Shown in pieces: positions 1 to 5,696 of a DNA stretch of 7,970 nt; position 1 is the first letter of the stretch, and each line of letters starts with the position of its first letter. The notes beneath the pieces were generated by a model. That model saw only the letters and a list, made by a program, of their open reading frames with translations. It made no database searches and was not told where the DNA came from. The position numbers and the translations under genes were made by a program. This DNA is from Bacteroidales bacterium (lineage in GTDB: Bacteria > Bacteroidota > Bacteroidia > Bacteroidales > WCHB1-69), in contig JAQUGA010000113.1 of the NCBI GenBank assembly GCA_028684405.1, positions 1 to 7,970 of the forward strand, given 5' to 3'.

Positions 1-422
1 CATTAATAATGGAAAAATAAAATTGTTGGTTTTTTTTATCATGATTTTTAAATTTAATTGTTATTACTGGTTTTAGTTCAACTGTTTTTGTTTCTGTTTT
101 GAAAAAGTACGGATTAGCAATAAGAGTTAACGAGTTATTTTAAAGCCCAAATATATGAAACAAATTACAAATAGCAATGAAAAAATAATTTTAATGAAAT
201 AATTGTTTAACTTGCTGATATTCAATGTATTTGCATTGGTAATAAAAATGGTGTTTTAGTGCGATTTAAGTGGGGTTAAAAACACACAGTGTCAATCATT
301 ATTAAAGCATTTTAAGCACCAGAAATAAGCCAAAAGCACCCCAAACGAGATTTAATTCCATTGCCAATTCCTGAACATCTAAATAATAATATTGTACAAT
401 TTAACAAAATAATTTTGCAAAA
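1..422. other. Region without a convincing intact gene
   Basis: No complete gene can be supported here. A short plus-strand open frame runs from 45 to the TAA at 141-143 and would encode about 32 mostly hydrophobic residues ending in LKKYGLAIRVNELF. It has no start codon after the TGA at 42-44 and could be the tail of a broken membrane protein or chance. From about 144 to 315 the sequence is AT-rich with stops in all frames that I followed. The stretch from 316 is described separately as a possible gene remnant. Confidence 0.5.
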
Positions 423-448
423 GGTTCGATTCCCAATTGTTTTTTTTA

Positions 449-456
449 CTATCTTT
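449..456 (+). promoter_or_regulatory. Bacteroidota-type -7 box (TATCTTTG)
   Basis: TATCTTTG matches the Bacteroidota -7 consensus TAnnTTTG. It lies just after a run of eight T and just before the purine-rich TAGTGAGAGAAAAGACG. No good TTTG -33 element is seen at the usual spacing; TTCG at 425-428 is the nearest candidate. Transcription would run rightwards into the GCGGTGGCA repeat and the tRNA fragment, but no intact gene follows directly. It may be the orphaned promoter of a lost gene. Confidence 0.35.
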
Positions 457-504
457 GTAGTGAGAGAAAAGACGTTCATTGAGATGCAAATTGTACCGAA
501 AAAT

Positions 505-524
505 GCGGTGGCAAAGCGGTGGCA
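505..524 (+). repeat. Tandem direct repeat GCGGTGGCA x2
   Basis: The 9-base word GCGGTGGCA occurs at 505-513 and again at 516-524, separated by AA, so the unit recurs every 11 bases, close to one helical turn. It is strikingly GC-rich against the AT-rich surroundings. It lies downstream of a -7 box and upstream of a tRNA 3' end. Paired sites one turn apart are typical of protein-binding repeats such as recombinase or regulator arm sites, but that role is inferred. Confidence 0.5.
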
Positions 525-573
525 TTAGGTTTTATGGAAAACATAATAGACTGATATGTAGAAGATTAGGCTG

Positions 574-598
574 GTAGGTTCGAATCCTATCGGAATCA
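574..598 (+). tRNA. tRNA 3'-end fragment (T arm and acceptor strand only)
   Basis: Bases 574-590 form a T arm: stem GTAGG (574-578), loop TTCGAAT (579-585) with the invariant TTC and A58 positions, and stem CCTAT (586-590), pairing with one G-U. CGGAATC (591-597) has the length of the 3' acceptor strand and A598 would be the discriminator; no CCA is encoded. The matching 5' acceptor strand GATTCCG, a D arm and an anticodon arm are not found in the preceding 80 bases, so this is not a complete tRNA. tRNA 3' ends left alone in this way commonly mark attachment sites of integrated elements. A terminator follows directly. The amino-acid identity cannot be read. Confidence 0.55.
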
Positions 599-604
599 CA
601 CTAA

Positions 605-632
605 AGACACTCCAAAGTGTCTATTTTCTCCT
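605..632 (+). terminator. Rho-independent terminator after tRNA fragment
   Basis: AGACACT (605-611), loop CCAA and AGTGTCT (616-622) form a perfect 7-bp stem, followed by ATTTTCTCCT and later a run of five T. It begins seven bases after the tRNA discriminator, where a tRNA transcription unit would end. It may be the original terminator of the tRNA gene whose 3' end survives here. Confidence 0.65.
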
Positions 633-683
633 CTCTTTTTAAGATTAATCCAATATTTATTTTAATAAAATGCAATAAAAAAC

Positions 684-695
684 AAGAACGTTCTT
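684..695. promoter_or_regulatory. 12-bp perfect palindrome AAGAACGTTCTT
   Basis: AAGAACGTTCTT is fully self-complementary and lies immediately upstream of, or at the start of, the small open frame at 699-926. A dimeric regulator site is possible, but no regulator is encoded nearby and no promoter elements can be placed around it. It may be chance. Confidence 0.2.
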
Positions 696-740
696 TTATT
701 GGGTTTAGCTATTTATCTATTCTTAGTGTCTCGTTTTAGA

Positions 741-926
741 ATGACACGAAATGATGGTTTTGCGCAGTCGTTTGCACTTTATGATTATGTGCGAGAGTAT
801 TATGGTACTTATGACAAAACACACTCAAAGACTGCAATAACATTTAATGTTTTTGACTCATCTTCCGTTAGAACAATATCTGTATATTCGGAATTAATCG
901 ATAACGGTTTTAAAATAATAGATTGA
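741..926 (+). CDS. Doubtful small hypothetical protein (61-75 aa)
   Basis: The frame is open from 669 to the TGA at 924-926. The first possible start is TTG at 699 (75 aa, hydrophobic first 10 residues); the first ATG is at 741 (61 aa, starting MTRNDGFAQS). I chose the ATG because neither start has a visible ribosome binding site and TTG is the weaker codon. The ATG form is soluble-looking, rich in Ser, Thr, Tyr and Asp, with no signal peptide, motif or repeat that I recognise. It stands alone, upstream of and convergent with the antiporter gene. Codon use in its second half resembles real coding DNA, so it could be a small gene or the tail of a lost one; it could equally be a chance frame. 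No function is proposed. Confidence 0.25.
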   Translation: MTRNDGFAQSFALYDYVREYYGTYDKTHSKTAITFNVFDSSSVRTISVYSELIDNGFKIID

Positions 927-1023
927 TGTTTCCATAATGATTATTGCTAAATAATTAAAATGTAATTTTATTTGCACAAAGTTCATAAAACTAGTGATGA
1001 CTATGCTCTTATTTTCTCAGGCT

Positions 1024-3147
1024 TTATTTCTGTTTGAATATTTTGGCAATAGTTTTTCCAATTTCATCAAGTTTTTCAAGAGGTTCTAAAAATGTTGGAT
1101 TGGTTAAGTCGATTTCATTTGTATCTGTCACTCCAGTCTGCATTGGAAAAATTATAATGTAACTTGTTTCTTTAAAATACTTATTGAGATAAGTTGGTAT
1201 CTTGGTCATATTGTTATGATAAGATGGTTTATCTTTTCTGCTTAATACAATTATTACGTTGTCATCTGCGTGAAAGTCCCTGGCAAGGATCAGAAAATCG
1301 TTCCAATCATTAAATTCTTCAAATTCACATTCTATAGGATGTTTAGACTTAATGTTTTGTATGATTTTCAAGGTGTTATTGTTGGCATAAAAAAGCAATT
1401 TTGCGCCTGAGTTACGAGCGATGTTCCAAACTTTTATTAACCAAAATGGAAATCCTATTTCTTTTTCTGCATTTTCAGGTACAATAATAACATGTCTTTT
1501 TATGGTTCCAAAAGGTTGAATTGGTTTATAAATAAGTGTTGTTGCATTACATTTTGTCAAAATACCTTCGGTTAGATTCCCTAAAAATGAATTAGATATG
1601 CCTTTGCTGTTATGAAGTCCTAAAATTAAATCTGTAATGTTATGTTCTTTGGCTACTCCTGTAATACCATTAACAATGTTCAGGTCATAACGAAGAAGTT
1701 CGTGTAAAATATTGTCGGTTGCCGAAGCGGTTACAGCTGCTTTATTTAACATTTCCTTGGCTTGTTTGTCTCCAGATCCATCTGTTTTGCTGTTATCAAC
1801 GATGCTTAAAGCATATAAGCCATCCTTGTTTTTCTTTGATTTTATAGTTACTCCTAAATTTACCAATTCGTCAATTGTCGCCAAATTGTTGATTGGAATT
1901 AAGATTTTTTCCTGATTTCCATTATTTTCAGTTTCTCCGTCTGCACTATCTAAAAGTGCTATGTTTTGAGCTCCTTTTAGAGCTACAAATGAAGCAATTG
2001 TGCATGTAAATAATATCATTAATATGGTCCCGTTCAAAACAGTTTCATTTAGCAATCGGATAGGTTCTCCTGTTTCGGTATATCCAGTTATAATATTATA
2101 ACCCACCAAAACGGCGGCCAATGTTGCTGCTGCCTGAGCGTTACTCAATCCAAAAATTAATCTACGTTCGTCCACGGAAAACCGATAGATTTTTTGAGTA
2201 ATCCAAGCTGCCAAATATTTGGCTATTGTTGCAATAATAATCATAACTACAGCAACTTTAATCGTTTCTAAATCTTTAAAAAAAGCTCGGTAATCAATGA
2301 GCATTCCAACGCCAATAAGGAAGAAAGGGATAAAAATGGCATTTCCCACAAATTCAATCCGATTCATTAAAGGGGAGGTGCGTGGAATCAATCTATTAAG
2401 GGCTAATCCTGCTAGAAAGGCCCCAATAATTGGTTCTATGCCAGCCAATTGTGCAAGAACAGCTCCGAGAAATACCATAACGAGTACGAAAATATACTGA
2501 GAAACATTGTCGTCGAAATGTTTCAAAAACCATCTGCCAATAATTGGAAAAAGGAGCATCACAATAAGTCCGAAAATGACAATCGAAATTGATAATTTTA
2601 TCCAAAACTCAGTATTCACTTCGCCCGTTGTCATTCCTACAATCACGGCAAGCACCAAAAGAGCTAAGGTGTCTGTAATCATAGTTCCGCCCACAGTAAT
2701 GTTTACGGCTTTGTTTTTAGCAACTCCTAATTTGCTAATCAATGGATATGCTATAAGCGTGTGAGATGCGAACATACTTGCCAATAAAACTGAAGTGGGC
2801 ATGGAGAATTCCAAAACGTAAATTCCAGTCAATATTCCCAAGGTCATTGGAATTGCAAAAGTCAATAAACCAAAAACCAAACTCTTTTTACTGTTTTTTT
2901 TGAAGTCAGCTAGATCTATTTCCAAACCCGCAAGAAACATTATATATAAAAGACCTGCTGTCCCTGAAAGAATAATTCCACTGTCTCTTTCCATTAAATT
3001 AATTCCACTTGGCCCAATAATAGCACCTGCTATAATTAGTCCAAGAAGATGAGGGATTTTTATTTTATTAAGAATAATGGGAGCAAATAATATTATGCTT
3101 AATATTAATAGGAATTTTAATACAGGATATGTTAAGAGGCGTCTCAA
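1024..3147 (-). CDS. Cation:proton antiporter (CPA2/Kef type) with C-terminal USP-like region
   Basis: An inner-membrane antiporter exchanging Na+ or K+ for H+, acting in pH and ion homeostasis. Residues 8-395 form a multi-helix CPA2 domain with IIGPSG (44-48), FLAGLEID (71-78), GIEPIIGAFLAG (236-247) and FFLIGVGMLID (275-285). D159 occupies the ion-binding position in TMITDTLALL, preceded by Thr rather than a second acid. K310 in TIAKYLAAW matches the conserved late-helix lysine. Residues about 412-545 resemble a universal stress protein domain (ILIPINN, then LILGLHNSKG); 550-707 look like a second, weaker copy. The 707 aa length and two-part layout fit the Bacteroidota members of the family. 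The only start open in this frame is TTG at 3147, with a TGA six codons upstream. An out-of-frame ATG at 3166 encodes a better-looking N-terminus (see findings). The gene stands alone. Substrate ion is not readable. Confidence 0.9.
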   Translation of the reverse strand: MRRLLTYPVLKFLLILSIILFAPIILNKIKIPHLLGLIIAGAIIGPSGINLMERDSGIILSGTAGLLYIMFLAGLEIDLADFKKNSKKSLVFGLLTFAIPMTLGILTGIYVLEFSMPTSVLLASMFASHTLIAYPLISKLGVAKNKAVNITVGGTMITDTLALLVLAVIVGMTTGEVNTEFWIKLSISIVIFGLIVMLLFPIIGRWFLKHFDDNVSQYIFVLVMVFLGAVLAQLAGIEPIIGAFLAGLALNRLIPRTSPLMNRIEFVGNAIFIPFFLIGVGMLIDYRAFFKDLETIKVAVVMIIIATIAKYLAAWITQKIYRFSVDERRLIFGLSNAQAAATLAAVLVGYNIITGYTETGEPIRLLNETVLNGTILMILFTCTIASFVALKGAQNIALLDSADGETENNGNQEKILIPINNLATIDELVNLGVTIKSKKNKDGLYALSIVDNSKTDGSGDKQAKEMLNKAAVTASATDNILHELLRYDLNIVNGITGVAKEHNITDLILGLHNSKGISNSFLGNLTEGILTKCNATTLIYKPIQPFGTIKRHVIIVPENAEKEIGFPFWLIKVWNIARNSGAKLLFYANNNTLKIIQNIKSKHPIECEFEEFNDWNDFLILARDFHADDNVIIVLSRKDKPSYHNNMTKIPTYLNKYFKETSYIIIFPMQTGVTDTNEIDLTNPTFLEPLEKLDEIGKTIAKIFKQK

Positions 3148-3361
3148 ACAAGTTCGATAATATCATCTTTTTTGTTTTTGTTTAGTAATATTGAACTTTT
3201 AGCCTTGCACCGAATCGTCTTTTTGCATGTATATGTATGTTCATAACCAGTCAACCTTGTGTACGTCATTTACATGGAAAATCCGGCAACTTTTGTTCAA
3301 AATTATATCATTTTCCATTACGTAACATAATTGTGGAAAAATATTTGTGAGTCAATTTAAA

Positions 3362-3397
3362 AAGACTTAATAGTCAGTATGTTAGTCTTGATTTTTT
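3362..3397 (-). terminator. Candidate bidirectional terminator hairpin
   Basis: AAGACT (3362-3367) pairs with AGTCTT (3384-3389), and past a bulged T, AA (3369-3370) pairs with TT (3382-3383). The loop is about 11 bases. T runs follow on both strands: ATTTTTTG on the plus strand (3391-3398) and TTTTT on the minus strand below 3362. On the minus strand it could end transcription coming from the T9SS remnant, although it lies some 210 bases past that stop codon. Confidence 0.35.
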
Positions 3398-3500
3398 GCT
3401 TGCTTTTCTTTGCTATTTATTAAATAGAATCATCAATAATCTTCTTTCCTAATATCCATTTTTATCTGTATCCTTTTTCAATATTTTTGAGTGTAATTTT

Positions 3501-3525
3501 CCTATTTTATTTTTAATAAAATAGG
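3501..3525. repeat. Perfect 9-bp inverted repeat (AT-rich hairpin)
   Basis: CCTATTTTA (3501-3509) and TAAAATAGG (3517-3525) are exact reverse complements around a 7-base spacer TTTTTAA. It lies 75 bases past the stop of the T9SS remnant. There is no T tract after it on either strand, so it is not a standard terminator; it could be a 3' mRNA-stabilising hairpin or a protein site. Confidence 0.4.
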
Positions 3526-3599
3526 ATGAGGGGAGAATAATAGAGGAATCAGTGAAGGACCGTTTTTTTGAAGTCTTAAATTATGATGTGCGCTCCCTA

Positions 3600-4085
3600 T
3601 CAATATTTTCCGCTTTTATGAATTACAATTTTTTTCGTCGTCATTTTTCCATCTACAGAAATATTTACAAAGTAAACTCCGCTTGCTAGTTCCGTTTGAA
3701 TTTTATGGTTTGTACCAAAATTATTTACCTGTTCAAAATAAACTTGTTTTCCCATAGTATTCAGGATGGAAATTGTATAAGTTTTGTTTGGAATTTCCGT
3801 AAATTGGAAATTGATTTCATTTGAAGTAGGATTGGGGTAGATGTTTATTTCTTTGTTTTTGGCTTCAAGAGCAGCATCAGAGAGAGGGTTTGTGGATAAT
3901 TCCCAAATAATAAGTCTGCCACTATTGTTTATTGATGAGTAAACAATCGTATCATTAAAAAATCCACCGTTGGAAGTGCGCGACATGGATAAATGATGAA
4001 TCATACCCATTTGATAGTTTTGGTCTGTTAGCTCATATCTGTTCACATAAAAAGAAGCTGTTCCCCACGGCAGATTTGATATTTT
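3600..4085 (-). pseudogene. 3' remnant of a T9SS-exported protein (type A sorting domain)
   Basis: The surviving C-terminus carries a type IX secretion sorting domain, which directs outer-membrane export and surface attachment or release. Numbering from the GTG at 4046, it covers residues 67-145 with INIYPNPTSNEINF, ISILNTMGKQVY, LASGVYFVNI and a final KKIVIH. Upstream residues (GRLIIWEL and similar) belong to an unidentified mature domain. The reading frame clearly continues upstream of the GTG as SNLPWGTASFYV to about 4085, then meets three consecutive in-frame stops (TAA, TGA, TAG at 4086-4094) directly beside the IS inverted repeat. The N-terminus, signal peptide and start are therefore missing: this is the tail of a larger gene, not a 148-residue protein. 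The function of the parent protein cannot be inferred from the tail. Confidence 0.85.
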
Positions 4086-4094
4086 TTATCACTA

Positions 4095-4114
4095 TTGTCC
4101 GATAAATAATCAAA
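4095..4114 (+). repeat. IS inverted repeat, transposase-distal end
   Basis: TTGTCCGATAAATAATCAAA matches the reverse complement of 5463-5483, sharing TTGTCCGATAAA and AATCAAA with a one-base length difference in the middle. It lies about 80 bases past the transposase stop codon and nine bases from the last sense codon of the T9SS remnant. Confidence 0.85.
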
Positions 4115-4194
4115 AACGCTTTAATCCAATTGTAACTAGCTGAATATCAGCGATAATATTGTCAAATATTTGTTTTTTTTAAAAGTAAGCCCCC

Positions 4195-5394
4195 TTAAAA
4201 TAGAGAATACTGCCATTCTTTTTGTTGAGTTTTCTGCCAATCTTTGTCAGGATTTTCTAAAAAATTCATCAAATGAATGTAATTGAATAGATGGATTTTG
4301 CAGAAACTCACTAAATTTGAGAATGCCCAGCTTCTTTTTAACTTTTTCTGAATAACGGTCATCAAAAGGTTGGCAATCAAAGCACAATACATTTGAATTT
4401 TGATCGCATTTTCATTATCCCCTGAAAAATATTTTAACGGAAAGTTTTGCTTCAACTGCTTAAATAACAGCTCAATTTGCCATCTAAGCTTATAAATAGC
4501 AGCGATTAAATCTGCTCTCATTTCAAATAGATTGGTTAAAAATTCAAATTCTCGTTTTAATACTCTATCGTAGAATCTAACCTTACGAAGTTTTAATTTG
4601 CTTTCAGAAGAGTTTTCCTTTACCGTGACTTCAATAATCACATCTTCTAGAACTCCACAATGAATATTATCTGCTATTTCATTAGTTTCAATTGTCTCAT
4701 AAACAGCATTGTCCTTAATTCTCGTTACAAAACCAGTCGAATTTTCACTAAACTTCTTGAAAGCTTTATAGTCGTTATATCCTTTATCGAAAACGTAAAT
4801 GGTATTGGAATCCATTTTTAGTTTTTCTAGTAAAATATGATCATGTTTTGCTGCATCGGTAAACCATAATAATTTTGGCACGGTTTCATCTACGTTTATA
4901 ATAGTATGGACTTTAATTCCTCCTTTTTTCTTCCCATTTTGAGAATTTCGTCCAACACATTTTAAAATAACCTTAAATAAACTTATAGTTGTACTGTCAA
5001 AAATTTCTATCTGTTTGTATATCAAGTCTTTAATTCGGCTGTCCGATAAAAGATGCCCATATTGCAATAAAAGTTTATTATATATTTTCCCAAAAGTTTC
5101 TGCATCTCTTCGCTGATTTGCATCAGCTAAAGTGCTTTTTTTAGGAATGTGATTTAATTGAAAATGTTTGGTTTTACCTGATAATCCTAGCATTGCACCA
5201 GACACCTCTCTGAGGGAAGTGCATTTTGCAAATGAGCAAAACAACATGCTAATAAGATGATCTTTGGTTGTGAATTTTTTTATATACCTATCGGATAGGC
5301 ATTCTGTTGCTGATTTTGATATGATTTTTGAATCTATTAAAGAAATCAGCTGTCCGAAAACGGATGTTCCAAAAAAATATGTAGTTTTGTCCAT
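4195..5394 (-). CDS. IS4-family DDE transposase (DUF4372-like N-terminus)
   Basis: Catalyses cut-and-paste movement of the surrounding IS. At 399 aa it is full length for the family. The N-terminal 75 or so residues (FGQLISLI, then DHLISMLFCSFAKCTSLREV) resemble the DUF4372 domain that precedes many IS4-type DDE domains. The catalytic acids can be placed at D133 in IFDSTT, D203 in YVFDKGYNDY and E308. The last lies in the IS4 signature Y-x2-R-x3-E-x6-K (Y301, R304, E308, K315). The start is the ATG at 5394, about 90 bases inside the upstream inverted repeat. The frame is uninterrupted with no missing key residue, so the enzyme is probably functional. Its upstream region carries a bidirectional terminator hairpin and an inverted repeat around the start codon that may limit expression from outside transcription. 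Confidence 0.93.
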   Translation of the reverse strand: MDKTTYFFGTSVFGQLISLIDSKIISKSATECLSDRYIKKFTTKDHLISMLFCSFAKCTSLREVSGAMLGLSGKTKHFQLNHIPKKSTLADANQRRDAETFGKIYNKLLLQYGHLLSDSRIKDLIYKQIEIFDSTTISLFKVILKCVGRNSQNGKKKGGIKVHTIINVDETVPKLLWFTDAAKHDHILLEKLKMDSNTIYVFDKGYNDYKAFKKFSENSTGFVTRIKDNAVYETIETNEIADNIHCGVLEDVIIEVTVKENSSESKLKLRKVRFYDRVLKREFEFLTNLFEMRADLIAAIYKLRWQIELLFKQLKQNFPLKYFSGDNENAIKIQMYCALIANLLMTVIQKKLKRSWAFSNLVSFCKIHLFNYIHLMNFLENPDKDWQKTQQKEWQYSLF

Positions 5395-5426
5395 AGTAGT
5401 TGTTGGTTTTGACGAAGCAAAACTAC
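5381..5426 (-). promoter_or_regulatory. Inverted repeat enclosing the transposase start codon
   Basis: On the minus strand GTAGTTTTG (5426-5418) and CAAAACTAC (5389-5381) are perfect 9-bp complements, and the ATG (5394-5392) lies in the 28-base spacer, two bases before the 3' arm. A transcript containing both arms could fold with its start codon in or against the hairpin. The upstream arm contains TAGTTTTG, a match to the -7 consensus TAnnTTTG. A transcript starting just after that box would lack the 5' arm and stay open. No -33 TTTG is visible upstream, so the promoter call is tentative. Confidence 0.45.
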
Positions 5427-5431
5427 TAAAA

Positions 5432-5474
5432 AAAGAGAAAGGAAGTTTTATGCTTCCTTCTCTTTGATTTTTTT
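5432..5474. terminator. Bidirectional terminator hairpin inside the IS upstream end
   Basis: AAAGAGAAAGGAAG (5432-5445) pairs with CTTCCTTCTCTTT (5453-5465) across a 7-base loop, giving about 13 bp with one bulged A. On the minus strand seven T follow (5434-5428), which would stop transcription entering the IS before it reaches the transposase. On the plus strand GATTTTTTTA follows, which would stop transcription leaving rightwards. Position and T tracts on both sides support a shielding role. Confidence 0.7.
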
Positions 5475-5483
5475 ATCGGACAA
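5463..5483 (-). repeat. IS inverted repeat, transposase-proximal end
   Basis: Read on the minus strand it begins TTGTCCGATAAAAAAATC and ends in AAA, mirroring the repeat at 4095-4114. Its inner half overlaps the 3' arm of the terminator hairpin. The AraC remnant starts right after it. Confidence 0.85.
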
Positions 5484-5696
5484 CAATGTAAAGAATTGAT
5501 TATTTATGATGAACTAAACATTACTGAAATTGCATGGAAAATGAACTACAGCAGTGTTGCGCATTTATCAAATCAATTTAAAAAAGTTACTGGACTAACA
5601 CCTTCTCATTTTAAACAATTAAAAGATAAACGACGCAGTCCGATTGAAGAAATCGGAAAACTATCTTCCACAAATTTACAAAATGCAAACAAATAA
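5484..5696 (+). pseudogene. 3' remnant of an AraC-family transcriptional regulator
   Basis: Only the second half of the DNA-binding region is left. It reads CKELIIYDELNITEIAWKMN followed by YSSVAHLSNQFKKVTGLTPS, the second helix-turn-helix of the AraC/XylS fold with its GLTPSHF end signature. The intact Bacteroidota relatives I know with this C-terminus have about 190 residues, with a small metal-binding-like N-terminal domain and the first helix-turn-helix. All of that is missing: the frame runs straight into the IS inverted repeat at 5483 and has no ATG, only a TTG at 5496. The last codons overlap the ATG of the kinase gene (5683) by 14 bases, so the two genes were translationally coupled in one operon. 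The fragment is unlikely to bind DNA. Confidence 0.85.

Larger units (their letters stand above)
316..528 (+). pseudogene. Possible decayed coding remnant (open frame, no start)
   Basis: This frame is open for 70 codons between the TAA at 313-315 and the TAG at 526-528. The first 35 or so codons read like genuine protein, including PEISQKHPKRDLIPLPIPEH and then LNNNIVQFNKIILQ, but no ATG precedes them in frame. The second half overlaps a promoter-like stretch and the GCGGTGGCA repeats and looks non-coding. I do not recognise the family. It may be the 3' tail of a gene whose front was lost, or a chance open frame. The tRNA fragment nearby would fit gene debris at the edge of a former integrated element. 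Confidence 0.25.
3148..3599. other. Intergenic region with hairpins, no gene
   Basis: This AT-rich stretch lies upstream of the antiporter and downstream of the T9SS remnant, both on the minus strand. I see no credible coding frame on either strand. It should hold the antiporter promoter, but no TAnnTTTG box with a matching -33 element stands out on the minus strand above 3166. Besides the two hairpins listed separately, TGGAAAAT (3275-3282) and ATTTTCCA (3310-3317) form an 8-bp inverted repeat with a 27-base spacer. Confidence 0.55.
4095..5483 (-). mobile_element. IS4-family insertion sequence, about 1.39 kb
   Basis: One transposase gene on the minus strand is bounded by imperfect inverted repeats of about 20 bp, both beginning TTGTCCGATAAA and running on to AATCAAA. 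The single gene, the DDE transposase with a Y-R-E-K motif and the size are all usual for IS4. No duplicated target sequence flanks it: ATCACTA on the left does not match CAATGTA on the right. The left neighbour is the tail of a minus-strand T9SS gene and the right neighbour is the tail of a plus-strand AraC gene. A deletion or inversion between two IS copies would explain this. The element looks intact. Confidence 0.88.

Noticed and set aside
45..143. Short hydrophobic open frame at the left edge
   Set aside because: It has no start codon, only about 32 codons and no recognisable motif. It could be the tail of a broken membrane gene but cannot be supported.
423..434. A second tRNA gene suggested by GGTTCGATTCCC
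   Set aside because: The T stem fails after two G-C pairs (AAAGG against CCCAA), and there is no acceptor, D or anticodon arm around it. It is kept only as a possible repeat of the T-arm core.
2396..2764. Open frames on both strands within the antiporter region
   Set aside because: They are out-of-frame shadows of a long, well-supported membrane protein gene, and their translations have no recognisable features.
3600..4046. Complete 148-residue T9SS protein starting at GTG 4046
   Set aside because: The frame continues upstream with protein-like sequence and there is no signal peptide, so this is a truncated tail rather than a gene with its own start.
4139..4151. GCTGA-ATA-TCAGC hairpin as transposase terminator
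   Set aside because: The stem is only 5 bp and no T run follows on the minus strand.
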